64,000 nucleotides of DNA from Marisediminitalea aggregata (GTDB lineage Bacteria > Pseudomonadota > Gammaproteobacteria > Enterobacterales > Alteromonadaceae): positions 124,001 to 188,000 of the forward strand of contig NZ_FQWD01000008.1 in assembly GCF_900129565.1 (NCBI RefSeq), given 5' to 3'. This document shows, in pieces, positions 28,521-36,915 of this stretch (position 1 is its first letter; each line of letters opens with the position of its first letter). A program made the position numbers and the translations under genes. The notes beneath the pieces are model-generated. The model did no database searches. It saw nothing but the letters and a program-made list of their open reading frames with translations, and was not told the origin of the DNA.

Positions 28521-31238
28521 CTATTTCGACCGAATCCGCAGTGACGTGGTGCCCAGTTCCTTATTGGTCGCGGTAAGAATGATGTCTCCACTGTCGTGGT
28601 TTTCACTCTGAATGATAACCAGTACCTTGCCACTAAACGCATTGCGCTGGTGTGACACAAATGGCGTAAAGTCAGTGGAATCGCCGTTGTCGGTGGCCAC
28701 AATGCGCCCAGGTCCACTGAGGGTAAAGGCAATGTTGTGGGTCGCAGTAGGAACGAACCGGCCCGCCTCATCAACAATATCTACCGTAACGAATGACAAG
28801 TCGCGACCGTCGGCATGAATAACACTGCGGTCGGCAGATGCTGCAAGGGCTGCAGCAGGGCCAGTAGTTTCAACCCGCTCATGGGCCCATGGCTTACCGT
28901 CTTTATAGGCAACTACTTCCACACTGCCAGGTGTATAGCGAATGTCATCGAACCGAATGCGGTATGCCAGTGGCGCTTTCTTTTTACGCCCTTTGGACTC
29001 GCCATTGATAAATAACTCTACTTCATCACCTGAGGTAAATACATGAATAGGTGTGATTTCGCCCTCACGGCCCTGCCAGTTCCAATGAGGCAGGATATGC
29101 GCCATAGGGAGGTCTGGCCGCCACTGACTTTGATACAAATAAAACCGGTCTTTCTTGAAACCAGCCAGATCGATCATGCCCGAATAGGAACTGCGCGCTG
29201 AATAGTAAGGCGTGGGCTCTCCGATATAATCGAATCCATTCCACACAAACTGCCCCGCAACGTATGGATGTGTATCGATATAGCGGAATACCTTGTCGGC
29301 AGATGAGCCGAAGTCGACGGCATGTAATTCATAGCTACTGACCTGATGAATACGGGAGTCTCCACCTCGCCCATCGCGCACAGGTGCACTGAATTCCGGT
29401 GTAACAGGGAATAAATAAATCCCGCGGGAACTGAAAGCTGAAGCCGTTTCACTCGACAAGATAACTTTGTCCGGATGGGCCTTGTGAAATGCCGGGTAAG
29501 AGGGGGGCGTGCGAATGCGATTAGTCCCTTCGAACTCAGGTGCCTGTCGTATTCCTTCGCCCTGATAGTTGAGACTGATTAAATCCATTGCTGCACTGAA
29601 AGGAAAATCTGCTTTCGCCCAGTTCATTGATGCGGTGACAGGGCGCGTCGGGTCTTCACTTTTTACAATGGCTTTTAGTGCCAGCGCCACTTTTGCGCCG
29701 TCTTCGCCAGTGTACTGCTCACCGACTTCATTGCCGATATACCACATGATCACGGAAGGATGATTTTTATCCCGGCGCACCAACGCGCGTAGATCCTGTT
29801 CGTGCCAGTCGGCAAAAATCAGATGAAAATCAAGCGGCGTCTTTTTCTTATACCAGCTGTCGAAGGATTCGTTTAATACCAGGATACCCATTTTATCTGT
29901 GAGCGTAAGCAGTTCTGGGGCGGGGGGATTGTGCGCCATGCGAATCGCGTTCACGCCCATTTCCTGCAATATTTCTAACTGACGCTCTGCGGCACGTAAG
30001 TTAAACGCCGCGCCCAAAGCGCCTAAATCGTGGTGTTGATTGACGCCTTGCAGAGGAGTGTGCTCACCATTAATAAACACCCCTTTATTCGGATCAAATT
30101 GCAAATCCCGAATGCCAAATGCCGTGGTGTACTGATCGAGCACGCTGCCGTTTTCTTTAAGGGTGGTGACAACGGCATAACGATGGGGTGTTTGTTGCGG
30201 GGCAGGTCCCCACAGTTTGGGATTAGCCAGTTTGGTGAATGAGCTTGATGTTTGATCCCGGCCCGGCTGCACAGTGACTATTTCGGATGTCAGCGTTTGC
30301 ACTGGTGTGCGGCTTAATTGATCATCGACGGACAGTTCATAAATGGCGTGTTGCATAGTGACCGTGCGGGCAGATGAAGTATTATTTGTTAATCCGGTCT
30401 TAATGGATATATCCGCGCTTTCGGCAGTGACATGGGGCGTAATAACTTGTGTGCCCCACTGGCTAACATGTACCGGTGAGGTTTTTTCCAACCACACGTT
30501 GCGGTAAATACCCGCTCCCGGATACCAACGCGAAGACTGAGGCGGATTGTCTAAGCGAATAGCCAGTTGATTTGGGCGGGTGGTTGACACATAGGGGGTA
30601 AGATCCAAACGATACGAGCTGTATCCATAAGGCCAGCCGCCCACTAATTTTCCATTCAACCACACCATGGAATAAGACATTGCGCCGTCAATATGCAGGT
30701 AAATTTGCTTACCTTTGTCGGTATCTGAAAGAGTAAATTGCTTGCGATACCAGGCCACACCATGACTGGGTAAACGCCCCATACCCCCGCCGACTTTTGG
30801 GTTGTCGCCGGTGTAAAACGGACCTGCTATTGCCCAGTCGTGGGGTAAGGTGACTGCCTGCCAGTCGGCATCGTTAAAGTCGTGCTGAACGAACGGGAAA
30901 TCCTCACCCGGGTTACCTGCCGGTCGGGTGTGTCGCTTGGCTGGATCATGAATAAATGCGTTTCCGGATGGCAGTATCCAGGGCTTTAAAATATCGGCCT
31001 GACTGGAAATAGAGACTGCATCGGTGGGGCGCGTATCGGCAGCCTGACTATCATTAAATCCCTCTACTGCGGGACGGGTATCATAGATTAGCGTGTCGGC
31101 TTGCTGGTTGTCGGCATACCGGTAAAAACGCCAGTCGTTATTCAGGTCTACCCGTTCCCGGGGGGACGCTGTTAGGCTTGAACTTGCAATAATAGCGACG
31201 CAAGCAACCAGCCACTTGGTAAACTTGTAATCAGGCAT
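28521..31238 (-). CDS. GH2 beta-galactosidase-type glycoside hydrolase
   Basis: A 905-aa exported enzyme. The start chosen is ATG at 31238 (MPDYKFTKWLVACVAIIA), with AAGGAACAAGGC upstream and a signal peptide ending SSSLTAS; the open frame upstream has no signal. Domains in order: N-terminal sugar-binding jelly roll (RVDLNNDWRFYRYA, VTLPHDWAI), Ig-like domain, TIM barrel with acid/base E504 (WYIGNEVGE) and nucleophile E597 (LSSETASAF), then C-terminal DUF4982-like and Ig/Big-like domains. GH2 members of this layout include beta-galactosidases and related exo-enzymes; the substrate may be a galactose or arabinopyranose decoration. It is divergent from the Gfo/Idh gene and precedes the membrane AraC gene. 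Confidence 0.92.
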   Translation of the reverse strand: MPDYKFTKWLVACVAIIASSSLTASPRERVDLNNDWRFYRYADNQQADTLIYDTRPAVEGFNDSQAADTRPTDAVSISSQADILKPWILPSGNAFIHDPAKRHTRPAGNPGEDFPFVQHDFNDADWQAVTLPHDWAIAGPFYTGDNPKVGGGMGRLPSHGVAWYRKQFTLSDTDKGKQIYLHIDGAMSYSMVWLNGKLVGGWPYGYSSYRLDLTPYVSTTRPNQLAIRLDNPPQSSRWYPGAGIYRNVWLEKTSPVHVSQWGTQVITPHVTAESADISIKTGLTNNTSSARTVTMQHAIYELSVDDQLSRTPVQTLTSEIVTVQPGRDQTSSSFTKLANPKLWGPAPQQTPHRYAVVTTLKENGSVLDQYTTAFGIRDLQFDPNKGVFINGEHTPLQGVNQHHDLGALGAAFNLRAAERQLEILQEMGVNAIRMAHNPPAPELLTLTDKMGILVLNESFDSWYKKKTPLDFHLIFADWHEQDLRALVRRDKNHPSVIMWYIGNEVGEQYTGEDGAKVALALKAIVKSEDPTRPVTASMNWAKADFPFSAAMDLISLNYQGEGIRQAPEFEGTNRIRTPPSYPAFHKAHPDKVILSSETASAFSSRGIYLFPVTPEFSAPVRDGRGGDSRIHQVSSYELHAVDFGSSADKVFRYIDTHPYVAGQFVWNGFDYIGEPTPYYSARSSYSGMIDLAGFKKDRFYLYQSQWRPDLPMAHILPHWNWQGREGEITPIHVFTSGDEVELFINGESKGRKKKAPLAYRIRFDDIRYTPGSVEVVAYKDGKPWAHERVETTGPAAALAASADRSVIHADGRDLSFVTVDIVDEAGRFVPTATHNIAFTLSGPGRIVATDNGDSTDFTPFVSHQRNAFSGKVLVIIQSENHDSGDIILTATNKELGTTSLRIRSK

Positions 31239-31428
31239 GCCTTGTTCCTTTTTATCATTTGTAATACAAGTAGTTGTTGCCAATATACAGGCATGGCGTA
31301 CATATAAAAGGCAATTGCAGATTAAGTAATTGCAATACGAAATTTCTGAAACCGACCTTTTCCTTTCCCGGTAAAAGGCAAGGTAAGCTTGGTGTTTTAG
31401 TGGGTGTAAACAGAACAGGAAATTCAAC
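31239..31428. promoter_or_regulatory. GH2 / Gfo-Idh divergent promoter region
   Basis: The 190-bp spacer separates two outward-reading sugar genes. AATTGCA occurs twice (31313-31319 and 31328-31334), and an AATACGAAATT segment (31334-31344) matches the XylR-like repeat at 8 of 11 positions. The region probably carries promoters for both genes. No operator can be assigned firmly. Confidence 0.45.
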
Positions 31429-32421
31429 ATGACATGCCGTTGGGGCGTTATAGGCCCGGGTAATATTGCCCAAACATTTGCCGATGCGTTAAAGGTCTTA
31501 CCGCAAGGTGAGCTTTACGCGGTGGCTAGCAGAAATACTGAACGTGGTCAGGCCTTTGCCGACAAGAATGGCGCAAGCGTGCTGCACAGCAGTTATCAGG
31601 CATTGGTTGACGATCCTATGGTTGATGTGGTGTATATCGCCACACCGCATAGCCATCATTATCCGGTCGCGCGACAAGTACTGGCTGCCGGCAAACACTT
31701 GTTGCTGGAGAAACCGCTTACGGTTAATGCATCCCAAACCTGTGAACTGGTGGCGTTGTCAGAACAACATAAATGCGTGTTCCAGGAGGCGTTATGGAGC
31801 CGCTTTATGCCTTGTTTCGCAACGGTAAAAGCATGGATTCAACAGGGGCGAATTGGCCAGTTGAAATACATTACGTCGCAAATTGGCTTTAAATTCAGTG
31901 GCGACGCTACGCACCGATTACTCAACCCCGCTTTAGCAGGTGGCAGTTTGCTGGACCTCGGGGTATACAGTGTCAGTATCAGTCAGTACCTGTTGGAGGA
32001 AAACCCTGTTCAGGTGAGTGCTATAACCACACCAGCAGGCGCACCAGTGGATCACAATACATTTGTGACCATGCAGTATGCTTCTGGTGCGGTGAGCCAG
32101 TTTGTCAGTACCATTAATGCCCAGTGCAGTAACGTGATGACCATTCACGGCAGCAAGGGGTTTATTCATATTCCCGGGCGTTTCTGGGAAGGCCTCGGTT
32201 GCAGTCTGTTTGTGGATGACGAGTGTATTGAAGCACAATCGTTTACCCATCGTGCTAACGGGTTTGAATATCAAATAGAAGCAACCATGCAACTGATTGC
32301 TGAGCAGGAGAGCAGCGATAAACGTATGTCTCATACCGACAGTGTGGGTGTCATGGATACACTGGATAGTATCCGTAACACACTGGGCCTTAAATACGAT
32401 AATGACATAGAAACGTTATAA
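31429..32421 (+). CDS. Gfo/Idh/MocA family oxidoreductase
   Basis: A 330-aa cytoplasmic NAD(P)-dependent sugar dehydrogenase-like protein. It begins with a Rossmann motif (WGVIGPGNIAQTFADAL), followed by VVYIATPHSHHY and the family EKP signature in LLLEKPLTVNA. The C-terminal half is the alpha/beta domain (GSLLDLGVYSVSIS). Its closest general type is the dimeric dihydrodiol/D-xylose 1-dehydrogenase group, so it might oxidise xylose or another pentose, but the substrate is not decided by sequence. It is divergent from GH2 and convergent with the sugar symporter. Confidence 0.9.
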   Translation: MTCRWGVIGPGNIAQTFADALKVLPQGELYAVASRNTERGQAFADKNGASVLHSSYQALVDDPMVDVVYIATPHSHHYPVARQVLAAGKHLLLEKPLTVNASQTCELVALSEQHKCVFQEALWSRFMPCFATVKAWIQQGRIGQLKYITSQIGFKFSGDATHRLLNPALAGGSLLDLGVYSVSISQYLLEENPVQVSAITTPAGAPVDHNTFVTMQYASGAVSQFVSTINAQCSNVMTIHGSKGFIHIPGRFWEGLGCSLFVDDECIEAQSFTHRANGFEYQIEATMQLIAEQESSDKRMSHTDSVGVMDTLDSIRNTLGLKYDNDIETL

Positions 32422-32443
32422 TCGGGCGGAACGCGAAAATAAA

Positions 32444-32481
32444 AAAGCCCGGCGCATGGGGTCAAGTCATGGCCGGGCTTT
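32444..32481. terminator. Bidirectional terminator between Gfo/Idh and XylE-like genes
   Basis: Perfect 10-bp arms AAAGCCCGGC (32444-32453) and GCCGGGCTTT (32472-32481) with an 18-nt loop and A/T runs at the outer edges. It sits in the 76-bp gap between the convergent stops. Confidence 0.85.
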
Positions 32482-32497
32482 GGAAACAGGAGCGTCG

Positions 32498-33910
32498 TTA
32501 CCCTTCCATATGCTCCAATTCTTTGCCTTTGGTTTCGTTGACTAACTTCACCACGAAGAATACGGAGAGCAGTGCGAACAACGCATAGAAACCGTAAGCA
32601 CCCGCCAGGCCAATACCCGCTAATAGCATTGGGAAAGTAATGGTGATCACGAAGTTAGAACCCCATTGCACCAGTCCACTGACGGCCAGGCCTGAACCCC
32701 GGATCTGATTCGGGAACATCTCACCCAGCATTACCCACATCACAGGTCCCCAGGACAGGTTAAAGAAGAACACGTACATATTGGCAGCTACCAGTGCTGT
32801 GGTGCCCCAGTCACCCAGTACCAGTTTGCCATCAGGTGACTGACTGGCATTCAGGAACGCAATGACCATTACCGACAAGGTAATTGCCATACCAACCGAA
32901 CCCCACTTTAACAGTGGTTTACGGCCAATTTTATCGATAACAAGCAAGGTGATAACACAGGCTGCAATACTAATGGCACCACTTAAAACATTGATAAGCA
33001 GAGCATCTGATTCGGAGAAGCCAACGGCTTGCCACAGTACCGCGCCATAGTAAAACACCACGTTAATCCCCACTAATTGTTGGAACGCGGCGAGGCCAAT
33101 ACCTACCCATACAATCGGACGGACTTTACCTGTTGCCTTTTCTTTTAAGTCTGACAAACGCGGCTGGTGGTCGCTAGCCAGAGACTGCTTTATTTCCGCC
33201 AGTTTCAGTGTGGCGGCCTCGCTGCCCTGAAGTTTAGTCAATACCTGCGTGGCTTTATCAGTTGCACCACTGGATACCAGAAAGCGCGGGCTTTCAGGGA
33301 TGAACCACAACATAAAGAAAAACAAGAATGCCGGGACGAGCTCGATCCAGAACATCCAGCGCCAGGCTTCATAATTCATCCACAGCGTGTTGGTTGAGCC
33401 AGCCGCTTCACCCGCCAGCAAGTAGTTGCTCAAAAAGGCGGCGAACAAGCCACTGATGATTGCGATCTGTTGAATGCTGGTAAGCATGCCGCGATAACGG
33501 GCTGGCGAGACTTCGGAAATGTAGGCCGGCGCCATCACCGACGCAGCACCCACGGCGAGGCCACCAAGTACACGGTATATAACAAATTCAAATGACGACG
33601 TTGCAATGCCAGAACCCCAGGCACTCACAATGAATAATACCGCGGCTGCAATTAACAGCGTGCGACGTCCGTATTTGTCGGCAAAGCGACCGGCGAAGAA
33701 CGCGCCCACCGCACAACCCAACAGCATACTGGATACATTGAAACCCGTACCGGCACTCGCCGAATTAAAGGCTTTTTGCAGACCGTCAACCGTGCCGTTA
33801 ATAACGCCACTGTCAAAGCCAAACAAAAAACCGCCGATGGTCGCAACAATACTAATGAATACCACAAAACCAATGTTGTCATTGCTGGTGGTGGTATCGG
33901 ATGAATTCAT
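32498..33910 (-). CDS. MFS sugar:H+ symporter, XylE-like
   Basis: A 470-aa inner-membrane transporter of the sugar porter family with 12 predicted helices. Signatures are GGFLFGFDSGVINGT in helix 1, RFADKYGRRTLL after helix 2, PESPRFLVSSG before the central loop, and DKIGRKPLLKWG between helices 8 and 9. The C-terminal PETKG motif is modified to NETKG. The start at ATG 33910 (MNSSDTTTSND) is preferred because TTGGAAACGACT precedes it; the frame also opens at 33925. It is likely the D-xylose importer feeding XylA. It follows the GH43 lipoprotein gene by about 17 bp in one operon. Confidence 0.92.
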   Translation of the reverse strand: MNSSDTTTSNDNIGFVVFISIVATIGGFLFGFDSGVINGTVDGLQKAFNSASAGTGFNVSSMLLGCAVGAFFAGRFADKYGRRTLLIAAAVLFIVSAWGSGIATSSFEFVIYRVLGGLAVGAASVMAPAYISEVSPARYRGMLTSIQQIAIISGLFAAFLSNYLLAGEAAGSTNTLWMNYEAWRWMFWIELVPAFLFFFMLWFIPESPRFLVSSGATDKATQVLTKLQGSEAATLKLAEIKQSLASDHQPRLSDLKEKATGKVRPIVWVGIGLAAFQQLVGINVVFYYGAVLWQAVGFSESDALLINVLSGAISIAACVITLLVIDKIGRKPLLKWGSVGMAITLSVMVIAFLNASQSPDGKLVLGDWGTTALVAANMYVFFFNLSWGPVMWVMLGEMFPNQIRGSGLAVSGLVQWGSNFVITITFPMLLAGIGLAGAYGFYALFALLSVFFVVKLVNETKGKELEHMEG

Positions 33911-33927
33911 AGTCGTTTCCAACATGA

Positions 33928-35046
33928 TTACGGCTCCAGGTACGGATCGATGGTCACGATGGTGCCATCCGGGTTGTAAGTAAGTTCAGTCATTTTCACG
34001 CTGCGCAGGTGCGTTTTACCGCCAGATAGCGAGCTGTCGTGATAGAACAGGTACCACTTACCTTTAAATTTGGCGATAGAGTGATGGTTTGTCCAACCGA
34101 GTACGGGTTTTAGGATGACGCCCTGATAGGTGAATGGGCCATACGGGTTGTCGCCAATGGCATAAACAATTTTATGGGTGTCACCGGTGCTGTAGGAGAA
34201 GTAATACTTACCCTGATACTTATGCACCCAGGCGGCTTCAAAGAAACGGCGGTCGTTGTCACCCTGTAAAATAGGCGTGCCGTCTTTATCCAGAATTTCC
34301 ACTTCTTTTGGCGCTTCGGCGAATGACAACATATCGTCCGCCATCTTGGCAATGCGCGGTTTTACTGCAGGCGCATCGTCAGCCGGATATACATCTTCTG
34401 GGTTGTAGGTGCCGCCTTCATAGCGCTGCAATTGCCCACCCCAAATGCCGCCGAAATACATGTAGTAACTGCCGTCGTCGTCTTTATAGACGGCGGGATC
34501 CATACTGAAGCTGCCTTCAATGGGCTCTGGTTGTGCGGTAAACGGACCACCAGGCTTGTCGCTGGTTGCTACGCCGATGTGAAATACATCCTGTTTGTCC
34601 TTTAACGGGAAGTACAGATAATAAGTACCGTCTTTATAGGCTGCGTCAGGCGCCCACAACTGGCGGCCTGCCCAAGGAATATCTTTTACTGAAAGCGCGA
34701 CACCGTGGTCGGTGACTTCGCCACCCACTTCGTCCATAGACAGCACATGGTAATCGCGCATGTCGAAGTGATCACCGTTGTCATTTTCCGGAATGCCAGA
34801 CTCCACATCATGTGAAGGGTAAATGTAGAGACGGCCTTCGAATACGTGCGCTGAAGGGTCGGCAGTGTAGATATGCTCAACCAGTGGTTCGGCTAAACCA
34901 CTTTTATCCTTGCTTGCTGTTTGTGTAGCTGGCGCTGCTGCGCTACTGGCAGCAGTCTCTGCCTGGTTAGCGGGTCCACAAGCACTAAGGACTAACGCGG
35001 ATACTACTGCGGAAAAAGTTAATTTGTAAGAATGTTGAAACGTCAC
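33928..35046 (-). CDS. GH43 glycoside hydrolase, lipoprotein
   Basis: A 372-aa exported enzyme with a lipobox (LSAC) at residues 20-23 and an Ala/Ser/Thr-rich linker to about residue 50. The propeller domain carries a GH43-type catalytic Asp (D63 in YTADPSAH), a second Asp in SFSMDPAVYKDDDG, and the acid Glu in FFEAAWVHKYQGKYYF. It is much shorter than the GH43 at 17864 and lacks its C-terminal sandwich, so a different subfamily and bond preference are likely (beta-xylosidase or alpha-L-arabinofuranosidase type). It is the first gene of a two-gene unit with the XylE-like transporter. Confidence 0.9.
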   Translation of the reverse strand: MTFQHSYKLTFSAVVSALVLSACGPANQAETAASSAAAPATQTASKDKSGLAEPLVEHIYTADPSAHVFEGRLYIYPSHDVESGIPENDNGDHFDMRDYHVLSMDEVGGEVTDHGVALSVKDIPWAGRQLWAPDAAYKDGTYYLYFPLKDKQDVFHIGVATSDKPGGPFTAQPEPIEGSFSMDPAVYKDDDGSYYMYFGGIWGGQLQRYEGGTYNPEDVYPADDAPAVKPRIAKMADDMLSFAEAPKEVEILDKDGTPILQGDNDRRFFEAAWVHKYQGKYYFSYSTGDTHKIVYAIGDNPYGPFTYQGVILKPVLGWTNHHSIAKFKGKWYLFYHDSSLSGGKTHLRSVKMTELTYNPDGTIVTIDPYLEP

Positions 35047-35294
35047 AACACGCTCCCTGAATGTTTACTGATGTTAGCTTGGCATAATGCAGTGATGAGA
35101 CGACTTGGGCAATGTTACCAGCCTGTAAAACAAGAAAAAGATAAAGTGGTATCGAATAACATAAAATTTACATGGCGGCATTGCAAACTTTGTGTGGCAT
35201 CGAGCAACGGGCAAGACAGGTTGAGGTTTCATAGAGCCCTGATCATCTCATTGTCACAAATCTGTATTAATGTTGCCGATTCTGTATTTTTCGG

Positions 35295-35840
35295 GTGAAG
35301 ACTACCTTGAAAGACTCCCCAAATGAGGCTGATTGGCAAGGCTTGGTAAAATCAACGACAGACCACACTCAAAATGCTTTAAAAGCATTTATTTGTGGTT
35401 TGACGAGCGACCCTGTTGTCGCTGAGGATGTGTTACAAGAAACTTTATTACGCACCAGTAAAAGTGTGAAATTTGCAGAGCTTGAAAACCCTCTGGCATA
35501 CATGATTACTGTTGCCAAGTCAGTACTTTATGATTTCCAACGGAAAGCCGTACCGAATGCGGTAGAGTGGCACTGCGTAGATATGGAGGCCGCCAATGAT
35601 AGCCCGGATACCCAGTATCAAAATGCGAGTAAATTGGCTTTTATCGAAACAGTTTTAGCGAATATGTCCGCTTTGCGCAGAGATGTTTTTATCATGCGCC
35701 GGGTCGACGGTATGAGTCGCGACGATATTGCAACGGCACTCGATATCAGTGTGGAAGCTGTGAAAAAGCACCTGACCAGAGCTATGGTTGAACTCACTTT
35801 GCGATTGGAAGAAGCGGGTTGGGCTGATGGTACAGAATAA
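35295..35840 (+). CDS. ECF RNA polymerase sigma factor, FecI-like
   Basis: A 181-aa extracytoplasmic-function sigma factor. Region 2 includes LVAEDVLQETLLRTSK-like residues (VVAEDVLQETLLR) and region 4 has the helix-turn-helix RDDIATALDISVEAVKKHL. It matches the iron-starvation/FecI type that is held by a FecR protein and released by an STN-domain TBDT. The start is uncertain: a GTG at 35295 opens the frame, and a TTG at 35307 is an alternative; no strong SD is visible. FecR follows within 10-70 bp, so sigma, anti-sigma and TBDT form one operon. Confidence 0.93.
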   Translation: MKTTLKDSPNEADWQGLVKSTTDHTQNALKAFICGLTSDPVVAEDVLQETLLRTSKSVKFAELENPLAYMITVAKSVLYDFQRKAVPNAVEWHCVDMEAANDSPDTQYQNASKLAFIETVLANMSALRRDVFIMRRVDGMSRDDIATALDISVEAVKKHLTRAMVELTLRLEEAGWADGTE

Positions 35841-35909
35841 CTTTAATTTATGTCCCCGAATGGTGAAAAATCGCCTCTACAAAATGGGTATAGGGCAACA
35901 GAGGCACTG

Positions 35910-36905
35910 ATGGCAAGTAAGGATCATTTAGAACAGGCTGCAGACTGGTTTGATCGCGTTGAAGAATTGGATGAGCATGGCAAACAGGAATTGTCACTCT
36001 GGTTAACTGTACCTGAGCATCAGTTGGCTTTTACCCGTATTGCCACTGCAATCGGGCAGCCTGATGTCGCGTTGGCGGCCATTGAGTTGGCTAAGCAAAG
36101 CGGCACAGAGCACGGATCGAACACGCCTGTTGCTGTTACTACGCCTGGCAGAAAACGCCGTTTTGCTGGTGTGTGGTATGGCTTGGCTGCCAGTGCGGCA
36201 ATCGTTATGCTGATAGTTGGACTGGGAGAAGTTAACGAGGCGACCAAAGACATGCCGTTGCCGGTAAAAAAAGCCCAACACAGTCAGGAGTTAACGTTAT
36301 TCACTCCCAATGCATCGCCAAACTCTACCGTATTAAAAGACGGATCTGTGGTCTATCTCAGCGGAAATTCATCACTTGAAGTAAATCACACCGAGATATT
36401 ACGAGAAGTAAGACTCAACAAAGGGCAAGCGTATTTTGATGTAGCACATTCAACAGAGCGACCTTTTGTCGTGAATGTCAATGAAACTAAAATTCAGGTT
36501 GTGGGGACGGCGTTTGATATAGATAAGTTGGCGCACCAGACCGTGATTAGAGTTTATGAAGGTGTGGTACGCGTTTTTGCTGACAAGTCACTGACGGTCA
36601 TTAAAGGGGAAGGCGTCGTCCTTATGGATGGGAATTGGCATCATACTTTTCGTATCGATGACAAACTGTTGCCGGAGTGGCGCAGTGGTTGGCTGGATGT
36701 AGACAATCAACCTGTTGATGTTGTTGCTGAGCAACTTTCAAGGTATCTCTCAAAGCCTGTCCGTGTCGAAGGTCAAACAGGAAAGCGCATAGCAGGACGT
36801 TTTAATTTAGTAGATGCTGATAAAAGTCTAAAACTGCTGGCTGCCTCAGATGGTTTCACACTGGAAGAGCGCAGCGACATATTCGTACTAACGGTGTCAG
36901 ACTGA
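35910..36905 (+). CDS. FecR family anti-sigma factor
   Basis: A 331-aa membrane regulator from ATG 35910 (MASKDHLEQAADWFDRVE), preceded by CAGAGGCACTG; the frame also opens at 35850 without a good SD. The N-terminal DUF4880-like helical segment (AADWFDRVEELDEHGKQE) holds the sigma factor. A single membrane helix lies at about residues 83-105 (WYGLAASAAIVMLIVGLG). The periplasmic FecR domain follows (TVLKDGSVVYLSGNSSLEV, RPFVVNVNETKIQVVGTAFD), and a C-terminal STN-like segment ends the protein. It passes the signal from the following STN-domain TBDT to the upstream sigma factor. Confidence 0.92.
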   Translation: MASKDHLEQAADWFDRVEELDEHGKQELSLWLTVPEHQLAFTRIATAIGQPDVALAAIELAKQSGTEHGSNTPVAVTTPGRKRRFAGVWYGLAASAAIVMLIVGLGEVNEATKDMPLPVKKAQHSQELTLFTPNASPNSTVLKDGSVVYLSGNSSLEVNHTEILREVRLNKGQAYFDVAHSTERPFVVNVNETKIQVVGTAFDIDKLAHQTVIRVYEGVVRVFADKSLTVIKGEGVVLMDGNWHHTFRIDDKLLPEWRSGWLDVDNQPVDVVAEQLSRYLSKPVRVEGQTGKRIAGRFNLVDADKSLKLLAASDGFTLEERSDIFVLTVSD

Positions 36906-36915
36906 CCGGCTTGTA

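Noticed and set aside
35032-35298. An 88-aa plus-strand frame upstream of the sigma factor
   Set aside because: It begins inside the GH43 gene on the other strand and ends at the sigma start; no SD and no conserved features. The region is better read as a divergent promoter.
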